This document shows, one piece after another, positions 62,964 to 64,000 of a stretch of 64,000 bases of DNA (position 1 is its first letter; the number at the start of each line of letters is the position of its first letter). The translations under genes were made by a program, and so were the position numbers. The notes beneath the pieces are model-generated. The model saw nothing but the letters and a program-made list of their open reading frames with translations, searched no databases and had not been told where the DNA came from. Source of the stretch: Sporosarcina sp. P2 (GTDB taxonomy: Bacteria; Bacillota; Bacilli; Bacillales_A; Planococcaceae); contig NZ_PDYY01000002.1 of NCBI RefSeq assembly GCF_002743255.1, forward strand, positions 124,001 through 188,000, read 5' to 3'.

Positions 62964-64000
62964 AAGCCTTGTTCCTCCTCTTTCTTCTCTCTTACTACAA
63001 TTCTGAAACCTTCTACTGCTACGACAACTACTTGTTTACCACTCTCGATATAACGACCTTCTGATACTACATCGATTCGTTCACCGTCCAACTCGGCGAC
63101 ACCTGATGGATAAAGTGGTGTAATGGTTGTGGCAACTTTCTGCAACAATTCATTACGATTTTTGTTGGAGACGTAACCGCTTTCCGTATCCATCGTATCC
63201 ATTAAAATGATTTTGTTCAACAGATGAAGTTTTTTACCGAAGAATTTCATAATAACCACTACTCCTATACATGCTACGGCTATCGCAATTAGCACCGAGA
63301 TTGCCATGAATGCCAAGTTTGTGCCTGCCAATAAAATACTTCCTATGATAGCTAAGATTCCGAAGATCCCCGCTATCCCCCCTGCAACAAAGAATTCGGC
63401 AATTATAAGGGCGACGCCGAGCAGGAATAATAACAATGTTTCATAACCCGCAAGACCCGCTACTGTGTGTCCGTAGAAGAATAAAAACAGAGCGGTTAAC
63501 CCCATGCTTCCCGGCACACCAAAGCCTGGTGAATATAATTCAACAATCAGTCCGAGACTTGCAACGGAAAGTAAAATCGGTACTACGACCGGATGGGTGA
63601 TGAATCGCGCCATTTTCTCTGTAAACGTTTCCGTTGTAGAAATAACTTCCGCGCCTTCCAAATCTAGCTTCTTAAGTAGCTCATCAAATGTAGCCACTGT
63701 ACCTTCACTGTACTTCACTTGTTCGGCTTCGTCAGCAGTGAGAGTCAGAAGTTCCCCTTTTTGTGCACGCAAGTCTGGCAGATCGATATCGGGATTTGCC
63801 ATGGCTAGTGCATATTGTGGATCACGGCCTGAGTGCTTTGCGGCATTTTTCATTTGCGCCAACCAATAACTATTGGCTTTCGTTTCTGCTGCATTTCCAG
63901 ATCCATCGATGACTTGTGCAGCACCGATCGAACCGTTTGGCGTCATGTAGATTTCATCTGCATACAGCGCTAGGAAAGCCCCAGCAGATAGCGCCCGATC
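62960..64000 (-). CDS. nfeD: NfeD-family membrane serine protease (partial)
   Basis: The frame continues past the right edge; the visible part is at least 346 residues. It begins in the ClpP-like protease domain at [18 protein letters not shown], which includes the SAG nucleophile motif, followed by [17 protein letters not shown], then four or five membrane helices and a C-terminal OB fold ([31 protein letters not shown]). Partner of FloA (yqeZ in B. subtilis). Confidence 0.93.
   Translation of the reverse strand, partial: DRALSAGAFLALYADEIYMTPNGSIGAAQVIDGSGNAAETKANSYWLAQMKNAAKHSGRDPQYALAMANPDIDLPDLRAQKGELLTLTADEAEQVKYSEGTVATFDELLKKLDLEGAEVISTTETFTEKMARFITHPVVVPILLSVASLGLIVELYSPGFGVPGSMGLTALFLFFYGHTVAGLAGYETLLLFLLGVALIIAEFFVAGGIAGIFGILAIIGSILLAGTNLAFMAISVLIAIAVACIGVVVIMKFFGKKLHLLNKIILMDTMDTESGYVSNKNRNELLQKVATTITPLYPSGVAELDGERIDVVSEGRYIESGKQVVVVAVEGFRIVVREKKEEEQGL

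Overview
The window is a Bacillales chromosome segment carrying one end of a prophage. Gene order from yqgY to floA/nfeD follows the Bacillus subtilis yqg-yqf region. GlyRS is a single chain, as in Staphylococcus and Planococcaceae, instead of the two-subunit GlyQS of B. subtilis. This fits a Sporosarcina-like member of the Planococcaceae/Caryophanaceae; the genus is inferred from the proteins only.

Region 1 (1 to about 19,735) is the integrase-side part of a temperate phage whose structural genes lie beyond the left edge. A genetic switch at 13.6-14.4 kb (Cro-like and CI-like genes flanking a near-consensus promoter and repeated GTTAC half-sites) divides it. Leftward runs the early operon: excisionase-like protein, Rha/ORF6C antirepressor, small regulators, SbcC-like ATPase, RecT, metallo-beta-lactamase-fold protein, DnaD-type initiator with internal iterons, DnaC-type loader, SSB, dimeric dUTPase, a DUF1064 nuclease with an inserted zinc module, and many tiny zinc-ribbon proteins. 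Rightward runs the lysogeny module: CI, a lipoprotein, an ImmA-like peptidase, an AT-rich two-gene cassette (OLD-like AAA ATPase-TOPRIM protein plus D12-class adenine methylase), and a tyrosine integrase. The cassette is the best candidate for an undescribed defence system.

The junction at about 19.73 kb lies inside comGC. comGA and comGB are intact, but comGC is cut right after its conserved type IV pilin start (GFTLIEMMIIL) and continues into phage sequence. The prophage should therefore knock out the competence pseudopilus while resident. Further left the phage encodes a Spo0E-like SQELD protein, so it may also touch sporulation control.

Region 2 (19.8-64 kb) is host core genome: comGAB; yqgY/yqgX/yqgW/yqgU; an LtaS-type synthase; yqgQ-yqgN; rpmG; pbpA; sodA; a Na/Pi transporter; ispG; the Zur-controlled zinc uptake genes znuCB-zur with a clear Zur operator; nfo-cshB; ispH; yqfO-trmK; cccA; an acyl-CoA dehydrogenase; sigA-dnaG; yqfL-ccpN; a glycine T-box in front of glyS; recO-era-cdd-dgkA-ybeY-pgpH-phoH-yqfD-yqfC; and floA-nfeD, which runs off the right edge. 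Most genes are leftward and tightly packed or overlapping. No rRNA, tRNA, CRISPR array or insertion sequence was seen.
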